A stretch of 64,000 nucleotides of DNA from an uncultured Collinsella sp. (GCA_902482035.1 CABSYW010000004.1:10463-74462); one strand, 5' to 3'. Positions 32,999 through 41,282 are shown, counted from the stretch's first letter. Notes: generated by a model not told the origin, from the sequence alone. Numbers and translations: made by a program.

Positions 32999-33829
32999 AT
33001 GGATCGTAGTAAGGTACCTGCCGTCCTGTCCATCGCGGGATCCGATTCCAGCGGTGGCGCCGGCATTCAGGCCGACATCAAGACCATCACGGCGCACCGC
33101 CTGTATGCCGAGACGGCCATCACCGCCATCACAGCGCAAAACACACTGGGCGTCACCGCCGTGCAGGATATCTCACCAGATATCGTAGCCGCGCAAATTG
33201 ACGCCGTTTTTGACGATATCCGCCCGAGCGCCGTCAAGATCGGCATGGTTTCTTCTGTCGAGATTATCGATGTTATCGCCGACCGCCTGAGCGCCTGGAA
33301 CGCGACAAACGTGGTAGTCGACCCCGTCATGGTCGCCACCTCGGGCGCACGGCTGATTGCCGAAGATGCCGCCGAGGCGCTCACCCGCCGCCTGTTCCCG
33401 CTAGCGACGGTTATCACGCCCAATATTCCCGAGGCCATGGCCCTGCTCGACTACGAGGTCGACTCCGAGCGCACGCAGCAAAATGCTGCCATGCTCCTCA
33501 CCCGCCGCTTTGGTTGTGCATCCCTCGTTAAGGGTGGGCATCTTGTCAACGAGGCCAACGATGTACTGGCCGAACCCGCGCCGCTCGATGACGAGGGCAA
33601 CCATCTGGGAGATCCACTCACCACGTGGTTCCGCCACAAGCGTATCGATACCAATAACACACACGGCACCGGCTGCACGCTCTCGTCCGCCATTGCCTGC
33701 GCGCTGGCCCAGGGTATGGATCTTGCCGATGCCGTCAACGCCGGCAAGGCCTACCTGACAGGCGCTCTGGCCGCCGGCCTGAACATGGGCAAAGGCTCCG
33801 GCCCCGTCAACCACATGTGGCAGTATTAA
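32999..33829 (+). CDS. thiD: Hydroxymethylpyrimidine/phosphomethylpyrimidine kinase
   Basis: 276 residues of the ribokinase fold. SIAGSDSSGGAGIQADIKT near the N-terminus, MVATSGARLI in the middle and the anion-hole/catalytic NTHGTGCTLSSAIA near residue 220. Phosphorylates HMP and HMP-P for thiamine synthesis and salvage. ATG 32999 follows AAGGGAG. It lies 182 bases after thiC and probably has its own promoter. Confidence 0.95.
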   Translation: MDRSKVPAVLSIAGSDSSGGAGIQADIKTITAHRLYAETAITAITAQNTLGVTAVQDISPDIVAAQIDAVFDDIRPSAVKIGMVSSVEIIDVIADRLSAWNATNVVVDPVMVATSGARLIAEDAAEALTRRLFPLATVITPNIPEAMALLDYEVDSERTQQNAAMLLTRRFGCASLVKGGHLVNEANDVLAEPAPLDDEGNHLGDPLTTWFRHKRIDTNNTHGTGCTLSSAIACALAQGMDLADAVNAGKAYLTGALAAGLNMGKGSGPVNHMWQY

Positions 33830-33843
33830 GATTCGCAGTCCAA

Positions 33844-33880
33844 AACCACCGCAAAGGGGACAGGCACCCTTGCGGTGGTT
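33844..33880 (+). terminator. Hairpin downstream of thiD
   Basis: 11-bp arms AACCACCGCAA (33844-33854) and complement (33870-33880), with inner GGG/CCC. No T-run. Confidence 0.45.
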
Positions 33881-33890
33881 CCCACAAACA

Positions 33891-34106
33891 TCTCGATCTG
33901 TAACAGTTAGAGTCCATTTTTCGGCCCACCCGTTACAAATCGAGACATCCAAATTCCACTGAGAAGATAATCTCGATGTGTAACAGTAACTCGGCAAAAT
34001 CGACCCTAGATGTTACAGATCGAGACAAACGACCGATATCGACCTAAATAATCTTAATCTGTAACATCTAGCCCGTTTTCGGCCTTAGAACTGTTACAGA
34101 TCAAGA
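33891..34106. repeat. Three tandem 80-bp palindromic units
   Basis: Three imperfect palindromes start at 33891, 33971 and 34052 (period 80-81). Each has a left arm like TCTCGATCTGTAACA and a right arm like TGTTACAGATCGAGA about 40 bases apart, ending at 33946, 34025 and 34106. Loops differ but share a TTTTCGGCC-like core. No coding capacity. Not a CRISPR array, because the repeat itself is a palindrome enclosing the variable part. Confidence 0.8.
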
Positions 34107-34120
34107 CAAAGCAACGAAGC

Positions 34121-34153
34121 AAGCCACCACAAGGGGAACTTCTGTGGTGGCTT
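34121..34153 (-). terminator. Hairpin downstream of the SGNH hydrolase
   Basis: Perfect 11-bp arms AAGCCACCACA (34121-34131) and complement (34143-34153), 10 bases after the stop codon of the minus-strand gene. Confidence 0.5.
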
Positions 34154-34162
34154 GGGGTCGCG

Positions 34163-34822
34163 CTACTCACCAAGCATCTCTTGGAGCTTGGCTGCCACGG
34201 CGTGGCCCAGGCTCTCGTGGCTTTCGGGCATCATGTGCAGATAATCGATATCGCCCGGCTCGGCAAAATCAGCGGCATTCAAAAAGTCGCAGCCAAACTG
34301 TTTAGCAGCATACGCATAGTATTCGGCAAAATGCTCCGAGGCCTCGACGGAGCGCTCGTCAAAGTCGGTCATGTACACATCGGCGATCTGCGGTTTAATC
34401 TTGATAGGCGCCATCAGCAGAATACGCGGGCAGGGCGCGGCTTCGGTCCAGGGAAACGTGCGGACGGTGCGAATCAGCGCCATGGCACCGTCAGCGATAT
34501 CGGCAGCCCCCACGCTAAAGACCGTCTTGCAGTCGTTGGTGCCCAGCATAATCACGATCGCATCCAGCGGCTTATGAGCCTCGAGCAGCATCGGCAACGC
34601 GCGGATGCCGTTGAGATTAGTGTCCAGATGGCACATGTCGTCGCGTACCGTCGTGCGGCCGTTGAGGCCTTCCTCAATCACGTGCCAGCCCTCGCCCAGG
34701 TCGCGCTGGGCCACGCCGCACCAGCGCACATCGTGCGCATAGCGTACCGCGGTGCCGTCGCGCATGCCCGCCGGATCATAGCCGTAGGTATTGCTGTCGC
34801 CAAAGCATAGAACGTTTTTCAT
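34163..34822 (-). CDS. SGNH/GDSL hydrolase
   Basis: 219 residues. Block I CFGDSNTYG with nucleophile Ser10, block II Gly-Asn in EEGLNGRTT, block III MLGTNDCK with Asn, and a C-terminal HMMPESHESLGH carrying the His. The fold hydrolyses esters, often acetyl groups or acyl chains; this subtype resembles the arylesterase/TesA-like cytosolic group. No signal peptide. ATG 34822 follows GAGGAAGGG. Confidence 0.88.
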   Translation of the reverse strand: MKNVLCFGDSNTYGYDPAGMRDGTAVRYAHDVRWCGVAQRDLGEGWHVIEEGLNGRTTVRDDMCHLDTNLNGIRALPMLLEAHKPLDAIVIMLGTNDCKTVFSVGAADIADGAMALIRTVRTFPWTEAAPCPRILLMAPIKIKPQIADVYMTDFDERSVEASEHFAEYYAYAAKQFGCDFLNAADFAEPGDIDYLHMMPESHESLGHAVAAKLQEMLGE

Positions 34823-34840
34823 CGTAAGCCCTTCCTCTAG

Positions 34841-34878
34841 TAAAAAGAAAAAGTCGGCGGGAGCAGTCTCTCCCGCCG
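34841..34878 (-). terminator. Terminator of the PARG-like gene
   Basis: Arms CGGCGGGAG (34855-34863) and complement (34870-34878), followed on the minus strand by TTTTTCTTTTT. Confidence 0.85.
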
Positions 34879-34906
34879 GATCGACCTATCTGTCAGCACA
34901 TACCGA

Positions 34907-36022
34907 TTACAGGTACTTGCGCCAATCGTCATCGTCTTCATCGTCCTCGGCGGCAGCCTGGGCCTGCTCGGCGGCGCGGACAGCCGCAGCGCGAGCGGCA
35001 ACCTGGGCATAGGACTCCTCGTTGCGCTCGGGGAAGTTTGCCAGCACGTGCTCGAACTTGGCAAAATCTTCGTCCCAGCGCGTAGAGGGCACGGCAAAAA
35101 AGACCTGCTTGACCTTAAAGTCGCCCGATGCGAGCTCCTTGCGGAAGAGCTCGGCCACGGCCTCGGCGTCAAAGCCGTTGTTGTCGCAGCCCCAAGCGCC
35201 CAGCACGAGCTTCTCGCGACCCAGCTCGTCGCAGATGGCAAGCACAAAGCGGATGCGATCGCGCAGGGCGTCCAGCAGGGCATCGTCACCCACGCGATAC
35301 TCCTGGCGAGCGCGCTTGGCGTTGGGCGCGGCGGCCACGATCACGTCGGCATACGCATGCACGTGGTTGCGGTCGAAGCGCACCGCGGGCACCACCAGCG
35401 CACGGTTGCGGTAAAGCTCGCAGTTGATATTACGGCGACGGTTCTCGCCGTACCATTTGCGCTGCTTATCGAGAACGTTGTACAGATACGAATCGGCACA
35501 GAGCGTGGCCTCCTGACCCAGATAGCCCTGGATGTAGCCGCCGCCCGGGTTGGTGAACGAGGCAAAGGCGAGTACGGCCATGTCGCAGAATTGCGCGTAG
35601 CCTCGGCCGTTATCCAGAATGGCCTGCGTGGCAGAGGCGTCGAGCACGGTGACCTCGGGCAGAACCGGAGCGGGCTCCTCAGCAGGCGCGGACTCAGCTT
35701 CAGCGATTTCCTCGGCAGGCTCCTCGACGGGCTCGAGCGCTGCCTCGACCTCGGCAGCCTCCGCGCCCTCGACGTCCTCGGCAACCTGTTCTTCGGCGGC
35801 CACAGCACTCTGAACCTTGGCCTTCATCGCCGCGACAAAGCCGGCAGGCATACCGTCGAACTCGCACACGCCGGCAAGCGAACGCTCGATATCCTTGGCG
35901 CACGCTTCGGACACAGTTGCCACGTGACGCTCGGCGGCCTTGGCACGCGCCTCGCGCTTGGGATTGGGCTGACCCGCTCGGTTGGACCTGCGGTTACGGT
36001 TCCTGTTGTCGACGTCTGCCAT
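34907..36022 (-). CDS. TIGR02452 / microbial PARG-like protein
   Basis: 371 residues. After a basic N-terminus and an acidic Ala/Glu/Pro-rich linker (about 77-118) comes a domain matching the TIGR02452 family, related to bacterial poly(ADP-ribose) glycohydrolases: FASFTNPGGGYIQGYLGQEATL and LGAWGCDNNGFDAEAVAELF. The macrodomain-type signature GGG-X7-QEE is altered to GGG-X7-QEA (160-172), losing the second, catalytic Glu. Acidic C-terminus EDDEDDDDWRKYL. It may bind rather than cleave ADP-ribose. GGAAAGGTGG precedes ATG 36022. Confidence 0.78.
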   Translation of the reverse strand: MADVDNRNRNRRSNRAGQPNPKREARAKAAERHVATVSEACAKDIERSLAGVCEFDGMPAGFVAAMKAKVQSAVAAEEQVAEDVEGAEAAEVEAALEPVEEPAEEIAEAESAPAEEPAPVLPEVTVLDASATQAILDNGRGYAQFCDMAVLAFASFTNPGGGYIQGYLGQEATLCADSYLYNVLDKQRKWYGENRRRNINCELYRNRALVVPAVRFDRNHVHAYADVIVAAAPNAKRARQEYRVGDDALLDALRDRIRFVLAICDELGREKLVLGAWGCDNNGFDAEAVAELFRKELASGDFKVKQVFFAVPSTRWDEDFAKFEHVLANFPERNEESYAQVAARAAAVRAAEQAQAAAEDDEDDDDWRKYL

Positions 36023-36088
36023 ACGTGGCCACCTTTCCTGTCGCTGCCGCTATCGGCTTTTTCCCATCCATGATACCCCGCCGCGCAC

Positions 36089-36114
36089 AAAAAAGACGGC
36101 CCCGAAGGACCGCC
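36089..36114 (-). terminator. Terminator of the BI-1 gene
   Basis: Arms GACGGCCC (36095-36102) and GGACCGCC (36107-36114) pair with G-U wobbles around a CGAA loop; six T follow on the minus strand. Confidence 0.75.
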
Positions 36115-36160
36115 TTTCGCATCGATTTACACGCACGGCAAGCACCGCCGCAATTCGCCA

Positions 36161-36856
36161 CTAGTCGCGACGGCCAAGGATGTTCAGAATGCGCAGGAAC
36201 ACGTTGATGATGTCCACGAACAGGTTGGATGCCATAAGCACGGCGTTGGGCAGCGTAGGCGGCACCGTCGTGGCAACATAGGTGTCGTAGCCAATAAAGC
36301 CGGCGAACACCACGATCACGATCAGATCGGTGATGGTCTGCGAGACGCCCATGAACATCAGCACGATCTCAACCAGAATAGTGGCGAGCAGAATGCCAAA
36401 ACCGATGCCATACACGCGCTGGAAAAACTTGGGGAACGTCACGCCCAAGGCGCCAAAGACAAAGGTGATGGCGGCCGTGGCGATAAAGGCAGTGTTGATG
36501 GTGGGCAGGTCGTAGTTGGCAAGGCCAAACGACGCGGTCAGGCCAAAGGTACTCGCAAAGATTACGTAGCCCACAAGGGACAGGCCCACGGACTGCTTGC
36601 TGGCGGCGGCCGACATCATGACCATGCCGACGATGGTCAAAATAAACGAGCCAAAGACCAGCGGCAAGGCGGCGCCGCTCATCATCATGCGCGCAAACGA
36701 CATGGTGCTCGTAAAGTAGGCGCCGGCGCCCATGGCGCAAAAGCCCAAGAAGATCAGGGCAGACATGGTGAGATTGTACGCGCGCGGCGACATCTCCTTG
36801 GCGCGGCTTGCGCCGCTCTCGATGGGGCCGTTCTGATAGCCCTGGATATCGTTCAT
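36161..36856 (-). CDS. Bax inhibitor-1/YccA family membrane protein
   Basis: 231 residues with about seven transmembrane segments after a ~25-residue cytoplasmic N-terminus. Family features include the GVTFPKFFQRVYGIGFGILLATILVEI region and the C-terminal GYDTYVAT. Bacterial members (YccA, YbhL, BsYetJ) act in membrane quality control or as pH-sensitive calcium leaks. GAAAGGA precedes ATG 36856. Monocistronic. Confidence 0.9.
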   Translation of the reverse strand: MNDIQGYQNGPIESGASRAKEMSPRAYNLTMSALIFLGFCAMGAGAYFTSTMSFARMMMSGAALPLVFGSFILTIVGMVMMSAAASKQSVGLSLVGYVIFASTFGLTASFGLANYDLPTINTAFIATAAITFVFGALGVTFPKFFQRVYGIGFGILLATILVEIVLMFMGVSQTITDLIVIVVFAGFIGYDTYVATTVPPTLPNAVLMASNLFVDIINVFLRILNILGRRD

Positions 36857-36935
36857 AGTTTCGTCCTTTCAAAAGCGCCGCGACAGCGCCGTAGGTGACA
36901 AGATTCCTGTCATTGTACCCGAATGCCATATGTCC

Positions 36936-37274
36936 TTACCCACGGCGCTCGCCCTCGAGCGTACGATCAAAGGCCCAGACCCACCAACGTATCAGATGGG
37001 CCTGCGAGCCATCTGGTCGTTCGCGCGTCTGGTCCTCCAGATACAACTCGGTCGCGTGCCCGCCAAAACGCACCTTATAGGTTGCCGTACGAATGCCGTG
37101 GACCGTCAGGCCAAACCCAGTGGTCGAGACAATCTCGTCAATCGTAAAGCAGCGACCGTCGACCCAGCAGACGGTAACCGGCACGACTTGTCCGCCCGCG
37201 AGGATGCGAGCCACAACGTCCACATACTGCTTGTGCACGCGTCGAGTTTTGCCATCTGCCTGTCGATATTCCAT
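36936..37274 (-). CDS. Small hypothetical protein
   Basis: 112 residues with a conserved-looking core (VVPVTVCWVDGRCFTIDEI and a WWVWAFDR near the end), reminiscent of small actinobacterial DUF6504-type proteins. AGGAGG lies only one base before ATG 37274, unusually close; ATG 37295 has no ribosome-binding site. Function unknown. Divergent from pit. Confidence 0.6.
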   Translation of the reverse strand: MEYRQADGKTRRVHKQYVDVVARILAGGQVVPVTVCWVDGRCFTIDEIVSTTGFGLTVHGIRTATYKVRFGGHATELYLEDQTRERPDGSQAHLIRWWVWAFDRTLEGERRG

Positions 37275-37462
37275 GCCTCCTATTATCGAACGCATGTTTG
37301 CATGTTGTAAAGCGAACAGACTGTGGTTTTGGAGTGTCGTAGTAATCGCACGTGTCCGCATGGCGTGTTAGCAAAAAGAACACCCGCGGTCAACAGGGCT
37401 AATATTCAATTTTAGTGCCAAAAAGTTCACTTCTCCCATCAGAACTCGGTAAAGAAACCCAC

Positions 37463-37494
37463 AGGAGGTGATACGATTTATCATGTTTTTGTAA
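37463..37494 (+). promoter_or_regulatory. Strong orphan ribosome-binding site in the pit leader
   Basis: AGGAGGTGAT (37463-37472), a near-perfect anti-SD complement, is followed by a 3-codon ORF ATG TTT TTG TAA (37483-37494), about 30 bases before pit. It may be a leader ORF or standby site, since pit itself has only a weak AGAAAG. Confidence 0.35.
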
Positions 37495-37524
37495 CGTGTC
37501 TGCAAACTTCGAGAAAGCCCATAT

Positions 37525-38574
37525 ATGGACGTAACGTTCTCAACCTTCCTCGGCCAAATTGTGTCGAACCCAGTCCTTGCCGTCACCGTGATCCTCGCGT
37601 TGGGCGCCATCTTCGTCAATGGATGGACCGACGCGCCCAACGCCATCGCGACCTGCGTCACTACGCGTTGTATGCCCGCCCGCGCCGCCATTCTCATGAG
37701 CGCCGCATTCAACTTCCTCGGCGTGCTCATCATGACGCACTTTAACGCGAGCGTCGCCAACACCATCTCACATATCGTCGACTTTGGCGGAAACAGCACC
37801 ATGGCGCTCGCCTGCCTATGCGCGGCGCTGTTCTCCATCGTCGTCTACGGCGCCACAGCATCGCGTTTTGGCATCCCCACCTCGCAAAGCCACAGCCTTA
37901 TCGCCGGCCTGACCGGTGCCGCCATCGCCCTCGGCGGTGCGAGCAGCGTCAACGTCCACGAGTGGATGAAGGTCATCTACGGCCTGGCGCTCTCCATCGG
38001 CCTGGGCTTTGTCATGGGCTGGGTCCTGTGCAAGCTCGTCTCGATTCTTTTCGCCGCCGCCAACAGGCGACGTGCCAATGTCTTCTTTAAATACGCTCAG
38101 ATCGCGAGCGCTGCGGCCATGAGCTTTATGCACGGCGCGCAGGATGGACAGAAGTTCATCGGCGTGCTCTTTTTAGGCGTGGCCTTTGCCAGCGGCCAGA
38201 CGAGCGTCGGCGATGCAGGCATCCCCATCTGGATTATGCTGCTGTGCTCGGCAACCATGGGCATCGGCACCAGCGTGGGCGGCGAGCGCATTATCAAGTC
38301 CGTCGGCCAGAGTATGGTCAAGCTCGAAAAGTATCAGGGCTTCTCTGCCGACCTCGCGGGTGCCGCGAACCTGCTGCTTGCCACCCTTACCGGCATCCCC
38401 GTGTCCTCCACCCACATCAAGACCTGCGCCATCATGGGCGTCGGTGCCGTCAAGCGCCTTTCGGCCATCAACTTCGGTGTCGTCAAGGACATGATGTTCA
38501 CCTGGTTCTTCACCTTCCCTGCCTGCGGACTCATCAGCTTTGTCATGGCCAAGCTGTTCATGATGTTCCTCTAA
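37525..38574 (+). CDS. pit: Low-affinity inorganic phosphate transporter, PiT family
   Basis: 349-residue integral membrane symporter. The duplicated PiT signature is visible: GWTDAPNAIATCV near residue 33 and MGIGTSVGGERIIKSVG in the second half, plus IPTSQSHSLIAG and IPVSSTHIKTCAI. Imports metal-phosphate or phosphate with cations. The DUF47 gene follows 67 bases downstream, the usual partnership. It complements the high-affinity Pst system found further along on the other strand. Confidence 0.95.
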   Translation: MDVTFSTFLGQIVSNPVLAVTVILALGAIFVNGWTDAPNAIATCVTTRCMPARAAILMSAAFNFLGVLIMTHFNASVANTISHIVDFGGNSTMALACLCAALFSIVVYGATASRFGIPTSQSHSLIAGLTGAAIALGGASSVNVHEWMKVIYGLALSIGLGFVMGWVLCKLVSILFAAANRRRANVFFKYAQIASAAAMSFMHGAQDGQKFIGVLFLGVAFASGQTSVGDAGIPIWIMLLCSATMGIGTSVGGERIIKSVGQSMVKLEKYQGFSADLAGAANLLLATLTGIPVSSTHIKTCAIMGVGAVKRLSAINFGVVKDMMFTWFFTFPACGLISFVMAKLFMMFL

Positions 38575-38641
38575 TCAAACCGAGCGTCCATCCGGACCGC
38601 AACACTTCGCCCACCCGTCTTCGCCTCGAAAGGACCCACCC

Positions 38642-39265
38642 ATGGCAAAGAAACCCGATTCGTTCTACTTTGACAACTACGTCGCTTGCGCCGACCTCGC
38701 CGTCCAGGCCGCAGAGCTGCTCACCAAGATTTTTGAGAACTTTGACCCCGCGCAGATCCACGACATGCTCGATAAGATGCATGCGATTGAGCATGCGGCA
38801 GACAAGAAGCACCATGAGCTCGAAGACGCCCTGCTCACCGCCTTTATCACCCCGCTTGAGCGCGAGGATCTGGACCTGATGAGCTGCTCGCTCGACACCG
38901 TACTCGACCGCATCGAGGGCGTCGTGCAGCGCGTCTACTTCACCAACATTCAGAGCATCCATCCCGACGCCATCGTCATCGCCCACAAGGTAACCGATGC
39001 CTGCCGCGCCATGAAGGACCTGATGGTCGAGCTTCCCAACTACCGCAAGTCCAAAACGCTGCGCGAGCTGGTCATCCAGATCAACACCATCGAGTCCGAG
39101 GCCGACGAGCTCTACATCAACGCTATGCGCAACCTGCACGTCAACGGCAAGGATCCGCTCGAGGTCATCGCCTGGCGTGACGTCTACGCCTTCCTGGAGT
39201 ACTGCGCCGACTGCTGCGAGAATGTGGCCGATGTTGTGGATTCGATTGTAATGAAGAACAGTTAA
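38642..39265 (+). CDS. DUF47 PhoU-like accessory protein of Pit
   Basis: 207 residues, helical, TIGR00153/DUF47 family. The usual features are LEDALLTAFITPLEREDLDLMSCSLDTVLDRIEGV and the C-terminal WRDVYAFLEYCADCCENVADVVDSIVM. Such proteins are encoded with PiT transporters and probably regulate them. ATG 38642 follows AAAGGA. Ends just before a large palindrome. Confidence 0.93.
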   Translation: MAKKPDSFYFDNYVACADLAVQAAELLTKIFENFDPAQIHDMLDKMHAIEHAADKKHHELEDALLTAFITPLEREDLDLMSCSLDTVLDRIEGVVQRVYFTNIQSIHPDAIVIAHKVTDACRAMKDLMVELPNYRKSKTLRELVIQINTIESEADELYINAMRNLHVNGKDPLEVIAWRDVYAFLEYCADCCENVADVVDSIVMKNS

Positions 39266-39270
39266 TTGGG

Positions 39271-39378
39271 GGTACGTGTCCCGGCGGCGAAGGGCCGGCC
39301 GCGGTTTGCTTTCTCACTCCGGCTGCTTTGCAGAGTCGTTCGAAAGTAAACCGCGGCCGGCCCTTCGCCTTACGTACC
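39271..39378. repeat. 108-bp composite palindrome
   Basis: Perfect 22-bp arms (39286-39307, 39348-39369), extended inward by CTTTC/GAAAG and outward by GGTACGT (39271-39277) with ACGTACC (39372-39378). The loop holds CTGC/GCAG. Next to the DUF47 stop codon. Possibly a mobile palindrome or a very stable terminator (no T-run). Confidence 0.75.
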
Positions 39379-39545
39379 ACCATTGGGAACTTTGGCTGAT
39401 ACTTTGAAAGCGATGGGGCTTTTGTTGGCAGGGCCTTTGAGCCCGATGGGGAACTTTGGGACCGCCTTAAACGTTTGGCTGGATGGGGCTTTGGGTACCC
39501 TTTGTTTTACTTTGGGTTGATACACTGAATTTGGAGGGCTTGGTT

Positions 39546-40076
39546 GTGAGTTATTTGGATCTGGCTCGGTCTCGGTATTCTTGTCGCGAGTTTGAGAATC
39601 GTTCTGTTGAGCAAGCTGTGGTGGATGCCATTGTTGAGGCTGGGCGTATTGCTCCTTCTGCTTGTAATAATCATCCAACCCGTGTGATGGTGTTGGATAC
39701 GCCTGAGCTTCTGGAGAAGGCTGCTGCTTGTCAGCCTCGGTTTGCTCGTGATGGGTCTATCTTTGGGGCTCCGCTTGTCTTCCTTATTTGCAGCGTTACC
39801 GATGATGCTTGGGTACGCCCGTATGATCAGATGAATTCCAGTGAAATCGATACGTCCATCGTGTGTGATCAGATGATGATGGAGGCCACCGAGCAGGGCC
39901 TGGGAACGTGCTGGGTATGCCATTTTAAGCCTGAGGTGGCACAGGAGCAGTTCAATCTGCCCAAGGGCGTTTATCCCTATCACATGCTTGTCTGTGGCTA
40001 TCCTGCCGACCACATCGCCGACCCCGAGCATCGCGAGGCCCGTACCATTCCCCTCCCCAACTTCCTCCTCAAGTAG
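39546..40076 (+). CDS. Nitroreductase family protein
   Basis: 176 residues. N-terminal ARSRYSCREF, SACNNHPTRVMVL, the central ATEQGLGTCWV and MLVCGYP match FMN-dependent nitroreductases, which reduce nitro groups, quinones or flavins with NAD(P)H. GTG 39546 lies 7 bases after GGAGGG. The first ~80 codons end mostly in T or G, whereas the last ~60 end mostly in C, like the rest of the genome. Ends at a plus-strand terminator. Confidence 0.88.
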   Translation: MSYLDLARSRYSCREFENRSVEQAVVDAIVEAGRIAPSACNNHPTRVMVLDTPELLEKAAACQPRFARDGSIFGAPLVFLICSVTDDAWVRPYDQMNSSEIDTSIVCDQMMMEATEQGLGTCWVCHFKPEVAQEQFNLPKGVYPYHMLVCGYPADHIADPEHREARTIPLPNFLLK

Positions 40077-40124
40077 TTTTTTGGCACATGCCCTAAAACC
40101 TACCTTTTACCGCTCACCCATTCG

Positions 40125-40162
40125 CCGAGTTCTGCGCCACAATGTGCAGGGCTCGGTTTTTT
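40125..40162 (+). terminator. Terminator of the nitroreductase gene
   Basis: CCGAG (40125-40129) pairs with CTCGG (40152-40156) with inner TCTGC/GCAG pairing; six T follow (40157-40162). Confidence 0.75.
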
Positions 40163-40184
40163 ATGTTGCGCGCCCCTGCACAGT

Positions 40185-40217
40185 CATAAAAAAGGACCCG
40201 CAAGCTGCGGGTCCTTT
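40185..40217 (-). terminator. Terminator of divIVA
   Basis: Perfect 12-bp arms (40191-40202, 40206-40217) with a 3-base loop, followed on the minus strand by TTTTTTATG. End of the division region. Confidence 0.9.
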
Positions 40218-40243
40218 CTAGGCACTAAATTGTAGGCCGAATG

Positions 40244-40918
40244 TTAGTCCAGGTCGTCGGCAGCAAAGTTGTCGATCGGGGCAAAGGGATCGGCCACGGG
40301 GACAACCGGATCAGCGACGGGCAGCGGCTCGGCGGGAACAGTCACCGCAGGAGAAGCGGCGGAACCGACCGGCGTGGAGGCCATGAGGTCGGCCGGGAAG
40401 GAGTTCTGGGCATCGTCCATGAAGTGCTGGATGAGCTTGAGATACTCGGCCTTGAACTCCTCACGGGAAGCCTTGAGTCGATCGATCTCCTCGAGCTCGG
40501 CCTGCTTTTCGGTCAGAGCCTGGCGGATAACCTCGCGGGCCTTGGCGTCAGCCTCGTTGCGAATACGCTCAGCGTTCTCGTTGGCATCGTTGACGATGGT
40601 CTCAGCGGTCTGCTGGGCAGCGATCAGGGCAGCGGAAATCTGGCGCTCCTGAGCGGAGAAGTCAGGGGCGGGAGCAGCAACGGGGGCGGCAGGAACGGCC
40701 TGGGCGGGGGCATCCTGAGCCTGGGCAAGCTGAGCCTGCGCATCGGCAAGCTGCTGCTCAGTAGCAGTCAGACGACCCTTAAGGTCGACGATCTTAGCGA
40801 GCATAGCGTCAACCTCGGAGGACAGCGTCTCCAAGAAGACGTCGACCTCAGCAGGATCGTAGCCACGCTTGGCCTCAGAGAAAGTCTGAGCCTGGATGTC
40901 TGCAGGGGTAATAGCCAT
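40244..40918 (-). CDS. divIVA: DivIVA domain protein
   Basis: 224 residues. N-terminal DivIVA motif ITPADIQAQTFSEAKRGYDPAEVDVFLETL, a long coiled coil (about 95-170) with an Ala/Pro-rich break at 68-90, and a disordered Pro/Ala/Asp-rich tail. In actinobacteria DivIVA/Wag31 organises polar or septal growth. GGAG precedes ATG 40918. Last gene of the sepF-yggT-divIVA group. Confidence 0.93.
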   Translation of the reverse strand: MAITPADIQAQTFSEAKRGYDPAEVDVFLETLSSEVDAMLAKIVDLKGRLTATEQQLADAQAQLAQAQDAPAQAVPAAPVAAPAPDFSAQERQISAALIAAQQTAETIVNDANENAERIRNEADAKAREVIRQALTEKQAELEEIDRLKASREEFKAEYLKLIQHFMDDAQNSFPADLMASTPVGSAASPAVTVPAEPLPVADPVVPVADPFAPIDNFAADDLD

Positions 40919-40979
40919 AACAAGTCTCCTTTTTCATCGCCTCGGCGCTACACGCCCGACGTAAGTTACTAAGTCAGTT

Positions 40980-41261
40980 CTACACGAGTATACCTATAAG
41001 AAGCTGCAGAACCAGCCTCTGCACCAACTGCAACGCAATAATCGCAACGACCGGCGAAAAATCGATACCGCCCATCGGCGGGATGAAACGACGGAACAGG
41101 TTGAGCCACGGACCGCACACGCTATCAAGCACCGCGGCAATATCCTGAAGCAAACCACCCTGCTTCATGGGAATCCACGTCATAAAGCAGTAGACGACAA
41201 TGAGCGTGGAATAGAAGTTGAACAGCGTATTGACCAGCTGGACGATAGTGTAGATGTTGAT
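40980..41261 (-). CDS. YggT family membrane protein with apparent ATC start
   Basis: 93 residues with two hydrophobic segments (about 4-25 and 70-92) and central WLNLFRRFIPPMGGIDFSPVVA, typical of YggT. No ATG, GTG or TTG lies before the conserved first helix: in frame after the sepF stop, the only start with a ribosome-binding site is ATC 41261, six bases after GAGGAG; ATT 41267 is adjacent to it. The first ATG (41183) would remove the first helix. Likely works in membrane or septum organisation; lies 21 bases after sepF. Confidence 0.8.
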   Translation of the reverse strand: MNIYTIVQLVNTLFNFYSTLIVVYCFMTWIPMKQGGLLQDIAAVLDSVCGPWLNLFRRFIPPMGGIDFSPVVAIIALQLVQRLVLQLLIGILV

Positions 41262-41282
41262 GGGAATCTCCTCGTCTTGTCT

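Noticed and set aside
33891..34106. CRISPR array
   Set aside because: Only three units, the repeated parts are the two arms of a palindrome, and no cas genes are near.
39370..39678. A 102-codon minus-strand ORF rich in Pro/Lys/Gln
   Set aside because: It reads the complement of the GT-rich stretch and the nitroreductase start; no ribosome-binding site or domain.
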